Positions 8,230 through 17,011 are shown, counted from the stretch's first letter. The stretch: DNA of 64,000 nt from Dokdonia sinensis (GCF_003688895.1 NZ_REFV01000001.1:289503-353502); one strand, 5' to 3'. Program-made: numbers and translations. The notes: generated by a model not told the origin, from the letters alone.

Positions 8230-9437
8230 CCACAAAATTCAAAGTTTTGGTAGGGTGTCTGGTCCTACTGTTTGCAATGCTCATTTACCTAGAAACCACC
8301 GAAAAGGAGGACATAAACTGGTTTCCCACCTACAGTAAAAAAGATAAAATCCCATACGGAACATTTGTGCTGTATAATACCCTTAAAGAAAGCCGAGGCG
8401 CCGAAAATATAGTCGATGTAAACCGACCGCCTTTTGAGGTATTGCAGGATTCCTCCTTTGAAGGAACCTACTTTTTTATTAATACTCAAGTCCCCTTTGA
8501 CGAAGCAGAAGCTAACCGACTTTTAAAATGGGTAACTGCTGGAAATACACTTTTTGTGGCAAGCAACAGTATGCCAGAAGCATTACTCGACACCCTCAAT
8601 CTCGAAACGCAGGCCTATTACGACTTAGACAATCTGGAAAACAAGCCTGTCCTACAGCTCAGTAATCCTGCGCTACAAAGAAAAAACGCCTATTACATCG
8701 ACCTAGAAATAGGTGCAACGGAGTTTAACGAGATTGACACTCTGGAAACTGTGGTCGTGGGAGAGTTTGACCTCAACAAAGGCGATACAACAACTTTAGA
8801 AGAACCGAAGACCCATTTTATTGAACAGGCTTTTGGCGAAGGAAAAATCTATTTACACTTAATGCCTACCGCATTCACAAACTATAATATGTTGTACGAG
8901 TACAACTACAGGTATGTAGAAAATGCGTTGCGGTATCTTCCGGAAAACGAAACGATTTATTGGGACGACCACTACAAGAATGGTAAAACGGTACAGCAAT
9001 CGCCACTCTATATTTTCCTAAATAACCGCTATTTAAAGTGGGCATATTACCTGCTAATTATCGGTGTGCTTTTATGGGTTATTTTTGAAGGTAAAAGAAA
9101 ACAACGTGCCATCCCAATTGTGAAACCTTTGTCTAATAAGACACTAGATTTTACGGAGACGATTGCAGGAATGTACCTGGACAAAATGGACCACCGCAGT
9201 ATTGCTTTTCACCAGATCAATCACTTTTTTGAATTCTTGCGTAGTGAATACCTCGTGAATACTGGAAATCGTGATAAACAGTTTCTAGAAAAAGTGAGCC
9301 TTAAGTCTGGAAATAGCGAAGAAGAAACAAAAAATTTATTTCAGTTTATAGATGATATTTTAAGTACTGGTAATGTCTCTCAGGAAATATTACTTGACTT
9401 AAACAAGCGCATAGAACAATACAAAAGCACCACATAA
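8226..9437 (+). CDS. DUF4350 domain membrane protein
   Basis: A 403-residue protein: N-terminal membrane helix (residues 5-22), an extracytoplasmic DUF4350 domain (residues ~40-240) with the glutamine-amidotransferase-like fold pattern YFFINTQVPFDEAEANRLLKWV and GNTLFVAS, then a second helix near 275-290 and a cytoplasmic C-terminal tail. No enzyme activity is known for the family. In MoxR/DUF58 operons it lies, as here, between DUF4129 and MoxR. Stop and start codons overlap the preceding gene by 4 bp; the MoxR gene starts 10 bp downstream. Confidence 0.82.
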   Translation: MTTKFKVLVGCLVLLFAMLIYLETTEKEDINWFPTYSKKDKIPYGTFVLYNTLKESRGAENIVDVNRPPFEVLQDSSFEGTYFFINTQVPFDEAEANRLLKWVTAGNTLFVASNSMPEALLDTLNLETQAYYDLDNLENKPVLQLSNPALQRKNAYYIDLEIGATEFNEIDTLETVVVGEFDLNKGDTTTLEEPKTHFIEQAFGEGKIYLHLMPTAFTNYNMLYEYNYRYVENALRYLPENETIYWDDHYKNGKTVQQSPLYIFLNNRYLKWAYYLLIIGVLLWVIFEGKRKQRAIPIVKPLSNKTLDFTETIAGMYLDKMDHRSIAFHQINHFFEFLRSEYLVNTGNRDKQFLEKVSLKSGNSEEETKNLFQFIDDILSTGNVSQEILLDLNKRIEQYKSTT

Positions 9438-9447
9438 ATAAAAAGTT

Positions 9448-10530
9448 ATGGAAGCCGAAGAACACAAAAACAGCAACCCTGAAGAGAGTCAAAATGCATC
9501 ACAACAGCCTTCAAGCACTCCCGAAGAACTAATAGACGGCAATGCTCTGGATGAGAACAAGCTGGATTTTGAAAACCGCATCCCCTTAGAAGAATTGCGC
9601 AATGCGGCCGAAGCCATACGTGCAGAACTAGGTAAAATTATCATAGGGCAACACGAATTTATAGAGTTGCTCATCGTGGCGCTACTTTCAGACGGACACG
9701 TACTGATAGAAGGAGTTCCTGGAATTGCAAAAACAGTTACCGCAAAGCTTTTTGCAAAAACACTCTCAACAGAATTTAGTCGTTTGCAATTCACTCCAGA
9801 CTTAATGCCATCTGACGTTCTGGGAACTTCGGTGCTCAATATGAAGAATAGCGAATTTGAATTTCGTAAAGGGCCTATTTTTTCAAATATCGTGCTCATA
9901 GATGAGATCAATCGTGCCCCTGCAAAAACACAAGCGGCACTTTTTGAGGTTATGGAAGAGCGCCAAATCACTATAGACGGAGAGCGTTATAAAATGGAAC
10001 CTCCATTTATGGTTCTCGCCACCCAAAACCCTATTGAACAGGAAGGTACCTACGCCTTGCCAGAAGCACAGCTAGACCGTTTTCTCTTTAAAATTAAGGT
10101 AGACTATCCTTCTATGGAACAAGAAGTAGCCATCCTTGCTAGTCATCACGACAGAAAAGGAGCAGCGCCTCAAAAGGATATCCTTGCGGTTTTATCTCCC
10201 GAAAAACTAGCAACATTTAGACTACAAACACAGGAAGTTCTTATAGAGGAAAAAATCTTAAACTATATCGCTTCTATCGTTGTAAAAACGAGAACGCATC
10301 CTCATTTATATTTGGGAGGATCACCACGTGCGTCGCTTTCTATTATGAATGCAGCCAAAGCTTTTGCAGCCATCGCAGGGCGCGACTTTGTCATTCCAGA
10401 AGACGTGAAACGTGCTGTAATTCCTGTGATGCGTCACCGTCTTATCCTTTCGCCAGAGCGTGAGATGGAAGGGATGACCACAGAGCAGGTGATAGATATG
10501 ATTGTACAATCGGTTGAAATCCCACGATAG
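9448..10530 (+). CDS. MoxR-family AAA+ ATPase
   Basis: A 360-residue cytoplasmic ATPase. Walker A is EGVPGIAKT (about residue 91), Walker B VLIDEINRAPAKTQAALFE (about 150), followed by the sensor region LATQNPIEQEGTYALPEAQ and an arginine-finger segment LDRFLFKI. The first ~45 residues are polar, low-complexity and rich in Glu and Ser, longer than in many homologues. MoxR proteins act as chaperones that assemble or activate VWA/DUF58-type partner complexes; the partner here is the adjacent DUF58 gene. Near-immediate spacing to both neighbours supports one operon. Confidence 0.92.
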   Translation: MEAEEHKNSNPEESQNASQQPSSTPEELIDGNALDENKLDFENRIPLEELRNAAEAIRAELGKIIIGQHEFIELLIVALLSDGHVLIEGVPGIAKTVTAKLFAKTLSTEFSRLQFTPDLMPSDVLGTSVLNMKNSEFEFRKGPIFSNIVLIDEINRAPAKTQAALFEVMEERQITIDGERYKMEPPFMVLATQNPIEQEGTYALPEAQLDRFLFKIKVDYPSMEQEVAILASHHDRKGAAPQKDILAVLSPEKLATFRLQTQEVLIEEKILNYIASIVVKTRTHPHLYLGGSPRASLSIMNAAKAFAAIAGRDFVIPEDVKRAVIPVMRHRLILSPEREMEGMTTEQVIDMIVQSVEIPR

Positions 10531-11872
10531 TTTGGCAATCATTCGGTTTATAAAAGCATTGTATCTGCACAATCGTCTCTTTTATGCGCTTGCGCTTGTC
10601 GCTGTCGCGTTTTTGGTGTCGTATTGGGTCAACTTCATCTACCCTTTGGTCTGGTGGGCGTTATGGGGACTGATATTATTGTTTTTTATAGACTGCGTAG
10701 TCCTTTTTCGCGGAAGCGGAAATATTACCGCACAACGTTTACTACCAGAAAAATTTTCAAATAGCGATGAGAACGAGTTGCCTGTCAAAATTCAGAACAA
10801 CTATCCGTTTAAAGTTAGCCTCGATATTATAGACGAAATTCCGGTGCAATTCCAAAAACGGGATTTTAAAAAGGAACTTATCATTCCTGCAAAAGAATCT
10901 AGTCTTTTTACCTACGATTTGCGACCCGTGGAGCGTGGGGAATACTATTTTGGGAATTTGAATATCTATGCGAGCACCCGTTTTGGCATCGCAAAACGGC
11001 GCTTTACGTTTGAGAAAGACCAACTTGTAAAGGTATATCCTTCCTTTATTCAAATGAAAAAGTATGCCTTCCTAGCGCTGGATAACAGGCTTACCCTTCT
11101 AGGGATGAAAAAGATGCGACGCATAGGCCATACAATGGAGTTTGAGCAAATTAAGGATTATGTGCTGGGAGACGATGTGCGCACCATAAACTGGAAAGCC
11201 ACGGCAAAGCGTCACCAGCTGATGATCAATCAGTTTCAGGATGAAAAATCGCAACCAGTGTACTGTCTTATAGATGCCAGTCGCGCGATGAAAATGCCTT
11301 TTGAAGGATTGACTTTACTGGATTATGCGATTAATAGTACGCTCGCTTTTTCAAACATTGCGCTTAAGAAAAAGGACAAAGTGGGCTTAATCACCTTCGC
11401 CGAAGGTATAAAAAACCACCTTCCCGCCAGCAGTCGCAAGGTACACCTCAATACCATTCTGGAAGTGTTGTACAATGTAAACACGAAGTTTTTGGATAGT
11501 GATTTTGGCAGTTTATATAATCAAGTAAAACGCAAGGTTAGCCAGCGCAGTCTGCTGATAATGTACACTAATTTTGAGCACATCTCTTCTCTAGAAAGAC
11601 AGTTGGGGTATTTAAAGGCGCTTTCGCGAAAGCATATCCTCGTCGTAATCTTTTTTATAAACACAGAGCTGGACGAACTGCTCAACACTCCTGCCGAAGA
11701 CTTACCGACAGTTTACCACAAAACCATCGCTCAAAAAGCCGACTATGATAAGAAAGTGATGGCCGCAACGCTCGAAAAGTACGGGATACAGACCATCCTC
11801 ACTAAGCCAGAAGACCTTACTGTGAATACAATTAACAAGTATCTGGAAATTAAAGCGCGGGGAATTTTGTAA
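10502..11872 (+). CDS. DUF58 domain protein (MoxR partner)
   Basis: A protein of about 456 residues: two helices near the N-terminus (LFYALALVAVAFLVSYWV and a second), a beta-rich middle, and a DUF58/VWA-like C-terminal half with the signature LGDDVRTINWKATAKRHQLMI and a degenerate metal-site strand CLIDASRAMKM. Such proteins are MoxR clients. The start is uncertain: the ATG at 10502 overlaps the MoxR gene by 29 bp, whereas a TTG at 10532 would start just after the MoxR stop. A palindrome copy at 11620 is in frame as LSRK. This is the last gene of the run begun by SpoIIM. Confidence 0.87.
   Translation: MYNRLKSHDSLAIIRFIKALYLHNRLFYALALVAVAFLVSYWVNFIYPLVWWALWGLILLFFIDCVVLFRGSGNITAQRLLPEKFSNSDENELPVKIQNNYPFKVSLDIIDEIPVQFQKRDFKKELIIPAKESSLFTYDLRPVERGEYYFGNLNIYASTRFGIAKRRFTFEKDQLVKVYPSFIQMKKYAFLALDNRLTLLGMKKMRRIGHTMEFEQIKDYVLGDDVRTINWKATAKRHQLMINQFQDEKSQPVYCLIDASRAMKMPFEGLTLLDYAINSTLAFSNIALKKKDKVGLITFAEGIKNHLPASSRKVHLNTILEVLYNVNTKFLDSDFGSLYNQVKRKVSQRSLLIMYTNFEHISSLERQLGYLKALSRKHILVVIFFINTELDELLNTPAEDLPTVYHKTIAQKADYDKKVMAATLEKYGIQTILTKPEDLTVNTINKYLEIKARGIL
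11620..11633. repeat. Dispersed palindrome, copy 3 (in DUF58 gene)
   Basis: GCTTTCGCGAAAGC, in frame as LSRK (third possible reading frame). Confidence 0.9.
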
Positions 11873-11952
11873 CACTTGCAATAATTGGCGCTTTATTATG
11901 CCAACCCTCTCTTAATATTTATCTTTGCACCCTTAATAAACAAACGCAAACT

Positions 11953-13296
11953 ATGTCGTTGTCATCTTTACAAGCCATCTCTCCTATAGATGGTCGTTAT
12001 GCCTCAAAAACTGAATCTCTTGTCGCTTTCTTTTCTGAAGAAGCACTCATAAAATACAGAGTAAAAGTCGAAATAGAATATTTTATCGCGCTTTGTGAGT
12101 TGCCATTACCGCAGTTGCAGGATGTAGATAAGCATTCTTTTATCGCTTTGCGCGAAATATACTCTGAGTTCACAACCGAAGATGCACAGTCCATTAAGGA
12201 CATTGAGAAAGTAACAAACCACGACGTGAAAGCGGTGGAATATTTCATCAAAGAAAAATTTGACGGTCTTGGGCTAGAAAAATATAAGGAGTTCATCCAC
12301 TTTGGACTCACTTCGCAGGATATCAATAACACCGCAATACCATTGAGTCTCAAGGATGCGATGAATCAAGTGTATATCCCACAGCTTCTGGAAGTGGTAG
12401 ATCACTTAAAACAACTTGTAGATGAATGGGCAAATATTCCTTTACTCGCACGCACGCACGGACAACCAGCATCTCCTACACGTTTGGGAAAAGAGATTGA
12501 AGTTTTTGTAGTGCGTCTGGAAGAGCAATTGAATTTGCTTAATGATATTCCTAGTGCGGCAAAATTTGGTGGAGCGACAGGAAACTTTAATGCTCACAAA
12601 GTAGCATATCCAAGTATCGACTGGAGAGCTTTCGGTAAGAGTTTCGTACACGACACGCTCAGAATGCAACACTCCTTCCCTACTACACAAATTGAGCATT
12701 ACGATCATATGGCAGCTCTTTTTGACGGATTAAAACGCATCAACACCATTCTCATAGATCTAGACCGTGATTTCTGGACGTACGTCTCAATGGATTACTT
12801 TAAGCAAAAAATCAAAAAAGGAGAAGTAGGCTCAAGTGCGATGCCACATAAGGTAAATCCTATTGACTTCGAAAATAGTGAAGGAAACTTAGGGATAGCA
12901 AATGCCATTTTCGAACACCTTTCGGCAAAGTTGCCTATTTCAAGACTGCAACGTGATCTTACGGACAGTACAGTCCTAAGAAACATAGGAGTACCCATCG
13001 GTCATACATTAATTGGTTTACAATCCACACAAAAGGGACTCAACAAACTTCTCATAAACGAAGAAAAAATTGCGGCGGATCTAGAAAATAACTGGGCCGT
13101 TGTAGCCGAAGCGATTCAAACCATTTTACGCCGTGAGGGATATCCCAATCCTTACGAAGCGCTAAAAGCGCTTACTCGAGTAAACAGTAAAATCACACAA
13201 CAGTCCCTCGCCGAATTTATTGATACGTTAGAAGTAAGTGATGCTGTAAAAAATGAACTGAAGGTAATTACGCCTAGTAATTATACGGGAATTTAA
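11953..13296 (+). CDS. purB: Adenylosuccinate lyase
   Basis: A 447-residue homotetrameric cytosolic enzyme that removes fumarate from SAICAR and from adenylosuccinate in purine synthesis. The start SLSSLQAISPIDGRYASKT, the catalytic region HFGLTSQDINNTA, the ARTHGQPASPTRLGKE motif and the signature loop GSSAMPHKVNPIDFENSEG are all intact. Length and arrangement match the long, E. coli-type PurB. An upstream TATCTTTG (11930-11937) resembles a flavobacterial -7 element, but no TTG lies at the ideal -33 distance. It stands alone, followed by a repeat-rich spacer. Confidence 0.96.
   Translation: MSLSSLQAISPIDGRYASKTESLVAFFSEEALIKYRVKVEIEYFIALCELPLPQLQDVDKHSFIALREIYSEFTTEDAQSIKDIEKVTNHDVKAVEYFIKEKFDGLGLEKYKEFIHFGLTSQDINNTAIPLSLKDAMNQVYIPQLLEVVDHLKQLVDEWANIPLLARTHGQPASPTRLGKEIEVFVVRLEEQLNLLNDIPSAAKFGGATGNFNAHKVAYPSIDWRAFGKSFVHDTLRMQHSFPTTQIEHYDHMAALFDGLKRINTILIDLDRDFWTYVSMDYFKQKIKKGEVGSSAMPHKVNPIDFENSEGNLGIANAIFEHLSAKLPISRLQRDLTDSTVLRNIGVPIGHTLIGLQSTQKGLNKLLINEEKIAADLENNWAVVAEAIQTILRREGYPNPYEALKALTRVNSKITQQSLAEFIDTLEVSDAVKNELKVITPSNYTGI
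12145..12157. repeat. Sister motif GCTTTGCGCGAAA, copy in purB
   Basis: In frame in purB, encoding ALREI. This could be ordinary codon choice in this single case. Confidence 0.4.
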
Positions 13297-13297
13297 A

Positions 13298-13371
13298 GTT
13301 AGAGGTGCAAGGTTAGAGGTACAAAGATGCTGGATGCTGGATGCTGGATGCTGGATGCTGGATGCTGGATG
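13298..13371. repeat. Tandem repeats after purB: 14-bp duplication, then (GATGCTG)6
   Basis: GTTAGAGGTGCAAG is repeated with two changes, then six perfect copies of the 7-mer GATGCTG plus a partial copy run from 13326 to 13371. A 7-bp unit would change reading frame with each copy, and no frame uses it. The rest of the spacer to 13504 is unremarkable. Confidence 0.95.
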
Positions 13372-13504
13372 AAAATAATATTCTCACGGAGGCACAAAAC
13401 CACAAAGGTATTGTTAGATTAATTTAGCAATCTAAGGTGGTTGAGTGATTTAAAACGAAGCGGTAGCGCAGTTTTAAATCGTATCGAAACATCCGAAATT
13501 ACAC

Positions 13505-13909
13505 TTAAAACTTCATCATCCTCCGTAACAAAGGAATCTCCACCACAACAAACCCCGCCAAAATCAAGAAACTATAAACCATCACATTAGACACATCAAA
13601 CTCAAAGTCCAATCGCGGTAATTCCCAAGAGGGTGCTTGACTCGTAACCTCAGCAACCGCATTGCTGAACATTGTAGATTCCTTTCCCGTAAACATCACA
13701 TATCCCAAAACACTAACGATTACCACGGCAATTCCCCACCATACTCGTTTTGAAATGAGTGGTTCATACACAATCGTTTTTGAAGCTTCAAGTGCTTCAA
13801 CTTTCTGCATTATCTGCGCAGTAAAGTCTGTCGCAGGCTCTTCCAGTCCTGCAGACTTTATCATTTTATCGGTAAACGTATTGAGTAATTTATTTTTTTT
13901 AGTTTCCAT
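13505..13909 (-). CDS. Putative single-pass membrane anti-sigma factor
   Basis: A protein of about 134 residues, starting at METKKNKLL (an upstream ATG adds three residues). The N-terminal ~70 residues are charged and cytoplasmic in character. A helix around 72-88 (VWWGIAVVIVSVLGYVMF) and a second near the C-terminus (VYSFLILAGFVVVEIPLL) follow. It is translated from within the end of the upstream ECF sigma gene (11-bp overlap). I see no zinc-binding ZAS motif. The anti-sigma role is inferred only from position and layout. Confidence 0.6.
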   Translation of the reverse strand: METKKNKLLNTFTDKMIKSAGLEEPATDFTAQIMQKVEALEASKTIVYEPLISKRVWWGIAVVIVSVLGYVMFTGKESTMFSNAVAEVTSQAPSWELPRLDFEFDVSNVMVYSFLILAGFVVVEIPLLRRMMKF

Positions 13910-14477
13910 AATGTGCACTCAAGTTCGGTAATTTAGATGTAATAATCTCGTATAATTTCTTTCGGCTACGATACAATTTTACTTTTACGTGGTTCTCCTT
14001 TAGCCCAGTAACGCTAGCGATTTCTTTTAAGGATTGCTCTTCCAAATAAAATAAGGTCACGAGAAACGCTTCTGTTTCTGGCAGTTCTTGGATGCATTCA
14101 GAAATTTGAGCGGTGAATTCTCTTGCTTCCATTTGCTCCAGAACATTTGCAATTCCATCTGCTGTAATGTCATCGTTCAGGTCGTAGGCTTGATGTGTGG
14201 GTTGGTTACGCTTTCGCGAAAGCGTATCTAAGCATCTATTATATGTAATCCTGTACAACCACGTACTGAATTTAGACCTCCCACCAAAAGTCGACAACTT
14301 CTGAAATGACTTTACAAAAACATCCTGCGCGACCTCCTCTGCTTCCTCACGCTGTTTGAGCATCCGTAGGCAAAGTGTAAAAACCAATCCTTTGTGTCGC
14401 TCAATGAGCGTGGCAAAGGCTTGCGTGTCCCCACCCAAAGTCTGGTCTATAAAATACTGGTCGTCTTGATGGGTCAT
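13899..14477 (-). CDS. ECF-type RNA polymerase sigma factor (left module)
   Basis: A 192-residue sigma-70 family protein with only regions 2 and 4. Region 2: AFATLIERHKGLVFTLCLRML, EEAEEVAQDVFVKSF and STWLYRITYNRCLDTLSRK. Region 4: ELPETEAFLVTLFYLEEQSLKEIASV and GLKENHVKVKLYRSRKKL. The palindrome at 14207 is in frame at the end of region 2 (LSRK). The start lies beside the G-rich repeat array and faces the second ECF gene at 14808. It likely forms a two-gene unit with the membrane protein that follows and responds to an envelope signal. Confidence 0.92.
   Translation of the reverse strand: MTHQDDQYFIDQTLGGDTQAFATLIERHKGLVFTLCLRMLKQREEAEEVAQDVFVKSFQKLSTFGGRSKFSTWLYRITYNRCLDTLSRKRNQPTHQAYDLNDDITADGIANVLEQMEAREFTAQISECIQELPETEAFLVTLFYLEEQSLKEIASVTGLKENHVKVKLYRSRKKLYEIITSKLPNLSAHYGN
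14207..14226. repeat. Dispersed palindrome, copy 4 (in ECF sigma gene)
   Basis: A perfect 20-bp palindrome centred on TTTCGCGAAA and flanked by TACGC/GCGTA. In frame as LSRKR. Confidence 0.9.
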
Positions 14478-14484
14478 TATAAAG

Positions 14485-14640
14485 TAAGACGGTGGGTTTT
14501 GGGTTTTGGTTACAAGATAATGGGAAAATGTTTGGTGCTGGAAGTTGGGTGTTGGGTGTTGGGAGTTGGAAGTTGGAAGATGGGTGCCGGGTGCTGGGTG
14601 CTGGGTGTTGGGTGTTGGGTTTTGGGTTTTGGGTTTTGTT
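14485..14640. repeat. G-rich degenerate tandem array between divergent sigma genes
   Basis: A run of units such as GGGTGTTGGGAGTTGG and GGGTGCTGGGTGCTGGG. At least eleven GGG runs separated by 4 or more bases occur from 14547 to 14633 on the + strand. It directly abuts the start of the left ECF gene. The two overlapping open frames through it are Gly/Val/Trp/Leu-repetitive and look like artefacts. A G-quadruplex could form. Confidence 0.9.
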
Positions 14641-14807
14641 TAATACTATTCTTTCAGCAGATGATTGTTTTGGCAAATATTAGTGACATCTAAAACTCGC
14701 TTACATCTTTGATTATCTTTAGGATTAGAAAATTTTAGAGAAAAATTTCACGAAAGTGTAACAATCCAAAAAAGGATACATCTTTATAACAGAACCAATC
14801 AAAACGA
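14641..14807. other. Leader of the right ECF module
   Basis: About 165 bp of AT-rich sequence with no open frame. GTGTAAC at 14757-14763 and the later ATACATC could be ECF -35/-10-type elements upstream of 14808, but this is only suggestive. Confidence 0.3.
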
Positions 14808-15386
14808 GTGTCTTACACTAACCAAAATATAGACGACCTATTACCATTATGTGAACGCAACAATCAAGGTGCGCAAATGGAGGTGTACCAGCGATATTAT
14901 GGCGCGATGTATAACACCTCGCTACGAATCGTAAAGGACAGCGCTACGGCAGAAGACGTGATGCAGGATTCTTTTCTCAATGCATTTACGAAGCTGGATA
15001 GCTTTAAGGGTGATGCGACCTTTGGGAGTTGGTTAAAACGGATTGTAGTAAATAACAGTTTAAATGCGTACAACAAGTCAAAAAAGTTAAAGGAAACACC
15101 CATAGAAGATCACTTATACCGCATAGAAGATGAGGACGATGGAATGGCAGAAGCAGATTTGAGCGGTGTAAAGGCAAAAGTCGTCGTCGAGGCAATGAAC
15201 TCACTTAAAGACAATTATCGCCAGTCACTGTCGCTACACCTTATAGAGGGTTATGATTATGAGGAAATGAGCGAGATTATGAACACGAGTTATGCAAACT
15301 GTCGCACGATGGTTTCAAGAGCTAAGGACAGCCTTAGAAAAATATTAGAAGACAATGAAAAAGGATACTATAGAACAACTGTTTGA
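14808..15386 (+). CDS. ECF-type RNA polymerase sigma factor (right module)
   Basis: A 192-residue sigma factor with region 2 (MEVYQRYYGAMYNTSLRIV, TAEDVMQDSFLNAF, FGSWLKRIVVNNSLNAYNKS) and region 4 (LSLHLIEGYDYEEMSEIM, CRTMVSRAKDSLRK). The start is a GTG at 14808; no upstream ATG is available in frame. It overlaps the next gene by 32 bp, so translation is coupled. The downstream genes encode a membrane protein and two exported beta-repeat proteins, an order I recognise from many Flavobacteriia and which suggests an envelope-directed regulon. Confidence 0.92.
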   Translation: MSYTNQNIDDLLPLCERNNQGAQMEVYQRYYGAMYNTSLRIVKDSATAEDVMQDSFLNAFTKLDSFKGDATFGSWLKRIVVNNSLNAYNKSKKLKETPIEDHLYRIEDEDDGMAEADLSGVKAKVVVEAMNSLKDNYRQSLSLHLIEGYDYEEMSEIMNTSYANCRTMVSRAKDSLRKILEDNEKGYYRTTV

Positions 15387-15915
15387 TGGACTGCAAGGGC
15401 AACTGGATGTTGCACAACCTAGCGAGGATCACAAAGCAAATTTCTTTGCAAAACTGCAAGCAACTGCTGTCACGCAGGCTCCTGAGCCCGTAAAAACAAC
15501 TAGCCTTAACTGGTGGAAACCGCTAGCAATTGCAGCAAGTGTATTGCTACTTGCTGGCATCTTCTGGACGCAGACTGCTGGTATTTCAAATGAAGGGAAT
15601 CTAGCAGATGTCTCTCCAGAAATGGAACAAACACAGGACTTTTTTACGCAAACCATAGAAAAAGAATTGTCTGAGATACGCAAGAAAAGTACGCCCCAAA
15701 CACGAGAGATTGTAGAGAGTGCGATTGCAAATCTTGCAGTATTAGAAAACAATTACAAGAAACTACAGAAAGATTTAATTGAAAGTGGTGAAGACAAAAG
15801 AGTCATCTATGCAATGATTACTAATTTCCAAAACAGAATTGACCTTTTACAGCAGGTCCTCGAGCAAATGAACGCTGTAAATGAATTAACAACACTTGAA
15901 CCGGCACGTTTATAA
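15355..15915 (+). CDS. Putative membrane anti-sigma factor
   Basis: A 186-residue protein with a cytoplasmic N-terminus (KKDTIEQLFDGLQGQLDVAQPS, residues 2-23), one membrane helix around 63-78 (WKPLAIAASVLLLAGIFW), and an extracytoplasmic, helix-rich, probably coiled C-terminal part (KELSEIRKKSTPQT to QNRIDLLQQVLEQM). The position inside the 3' end of the ECF gene and the single-span layout point to a regulator of that sigma factor. No ZAS motif is visible. It is unrelated in sequence to the anti-sigma candidate of the left module. Confidence 0.65.
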   Translation: MKKDTIEQLFDGLQGQLDVAQPSEDHKANFFAKLQATAVTQAPEPVKTTSLNWWKPLAIAASVLLLAGIFWTQTAGISNEGNLADVSPEMEQTQDFFTQTIEKELSEIRKKSTPQTREIVESAIANLAVLENNYKKLQKDLIESGEDKRVIYAMITNFQNRIDLLQQVLEQMNAVNELTTLEPARL

Positions 15916-15925
15916 ATAAACAACT

Positions 15926-17011
15926 ATGAAAACTAAAATAACATCTCTCTTTTTTCTGCTACTCGCAATTCCTACCATTATATTAGGAAACACAGAGCCT
16001 AAAGGGAAATACACTAAGGAGAAAAAAATCAAAAAAGAATTTACCGTAAATGCTAATGCGCGTCTTCTTATAGACAACAGCTACGGCCACGTAAACATCG
16101 TAAGCTGGAACGAAAACCGAACAGTCATCGAGGTACACGTCAAAACTAATGGTAACAACGAGGAAAAAGTACAGGAGAAACTGGATGAAATCGATGTAAA
16201 CTTTGAAGGTAGTGCCTCTTTTGTAAGCGCTAAAACATCATTTGACAAGAATAGAAGTCGCTCGTGGTGGAACAGCTGGAAAGATAATAATGTGAATATG
16301 GAAGTGAATTACACAGTAAAAGTTCCTGTGACAAATGACATCGACATTAGCAACGATTACGGACCTATTTCCCTAAACAGGATTGAGGGCGTTGCAAAAA
16401 TACGTTGCGACTACGGCAAGATGACTCTAGGCGAATTGATGGCAGATAATAACTACCTCAACTTTGACTACACAAATAACTCTACGATTGCATATATGAA
16501 AAGTGGGCGTATCAATGCAGACTACTCAAGTTTCACACTAGACAAAGGTGGTAATATCGAGCTCAATGCAGATTACTCCAAGTCTCGTTTTGGCACCATT
16601 AAAAATCTCAACTATAACAGCGAGTATGGATCTGTGAGCACAGATTCCTCTGGAGATATCATAGGTCGCGGGGATTACTTATCGGCTAAGTTTGGGGTGG
16701 TGCACGGTACTGTAAATCTTAATACAGATTACGGGTCTATAAATATAGATGAACTTGCAAGCGATGCAGGCGATGTAACCATTCAGAGTGACTACACAGG
16801 GATTAAAATAGGCTATAACGCAAGCTATAAGTTCACTTTTAATATTACCTTAGAGTATGCAGGGCTAAGCGGAAAGGACAATCTTGAGATAAGCAAACAG
16901 CGCATAGAATCATCAGATAAATATTATGAAGGGTATTATGGTAGCGCTTCTGCAAAAAACAACATTGACATCAACTCTGAATATGGAGGAGTTACTTTAA
17001 CTAAAATCTAA
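15926..17011 (+). CDS. Exported beta-repeat protein downstream of ECF sigma
   Basis: A 361-residue protein with a signal peptide (residues 1-21, ending LGN). The mature part consists of repeating short strands with D-Y-G/S turns (SNDYGPISLN, RCDYGKMTL, NADYSSFTLD, NSEYGSVST, NTDYGSINID, NSEYGGVTL). This looks like a beta-solenoid of the DUF4097 adhesin-like type. The enzymatic or binding role is unknown. It lies 10 bp after the anti-sigma candidate and 26 bp before the GIN-domain gene. The gene set suggests a periplasmic or surface output of the sigma module. Confidence 0.7.
   Translation: MKTKITSLFFLLLAIPTIILGNTEPKGKYTKEKKIKKEFTVNANARLLIDNSYGHVNIVSWNENRTVIEVHVKTNGNNEEKVQEKLDEIDVNFEGSASFVSAKTSFDKNRSRSWWNSWKDNNVNMEVNYTVKVPVTNDIDISNDYGPISLNRIEGVAKIRCDYGKMTLGELMADNNYLNFDYTNNSTIAYMKSGRINADYSSFTLDKGGNIELNADYSKSRFGTIKNLNYNSEYGSVSTDSSGDIIGRGDYLSAKFGVVHGTVNLNTDYGSINIDELASDAGDVTIQSDYTGIKIGYNASYKFTFNITLEYAGLSGKDNLEISKQRIESSDKYYEGYYGSASAKNNIDINSEYGGVTLTKI

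Noticed and set aside
9489-9971. A 160-codon minus-strand frame inside the MoxR gene
   Set aside because: Ser-rich composition typical of antisense reading of a conserved gene; MoxR motifs on the other strand are intact.
13326-13371. Regular repeats that might be a small CRISPR array
   Set aside because: The unit is 7 bp without spacers, a simple tandem repeat; no cas genes are present.
14394-14693. Overlapping frames encoding Gly/Val/Trp/Leu repeats or Pro/Thr repeats
   Set aside because: They are translations of the G-rich tandem array; each frame changes with copy number and none has a family match.
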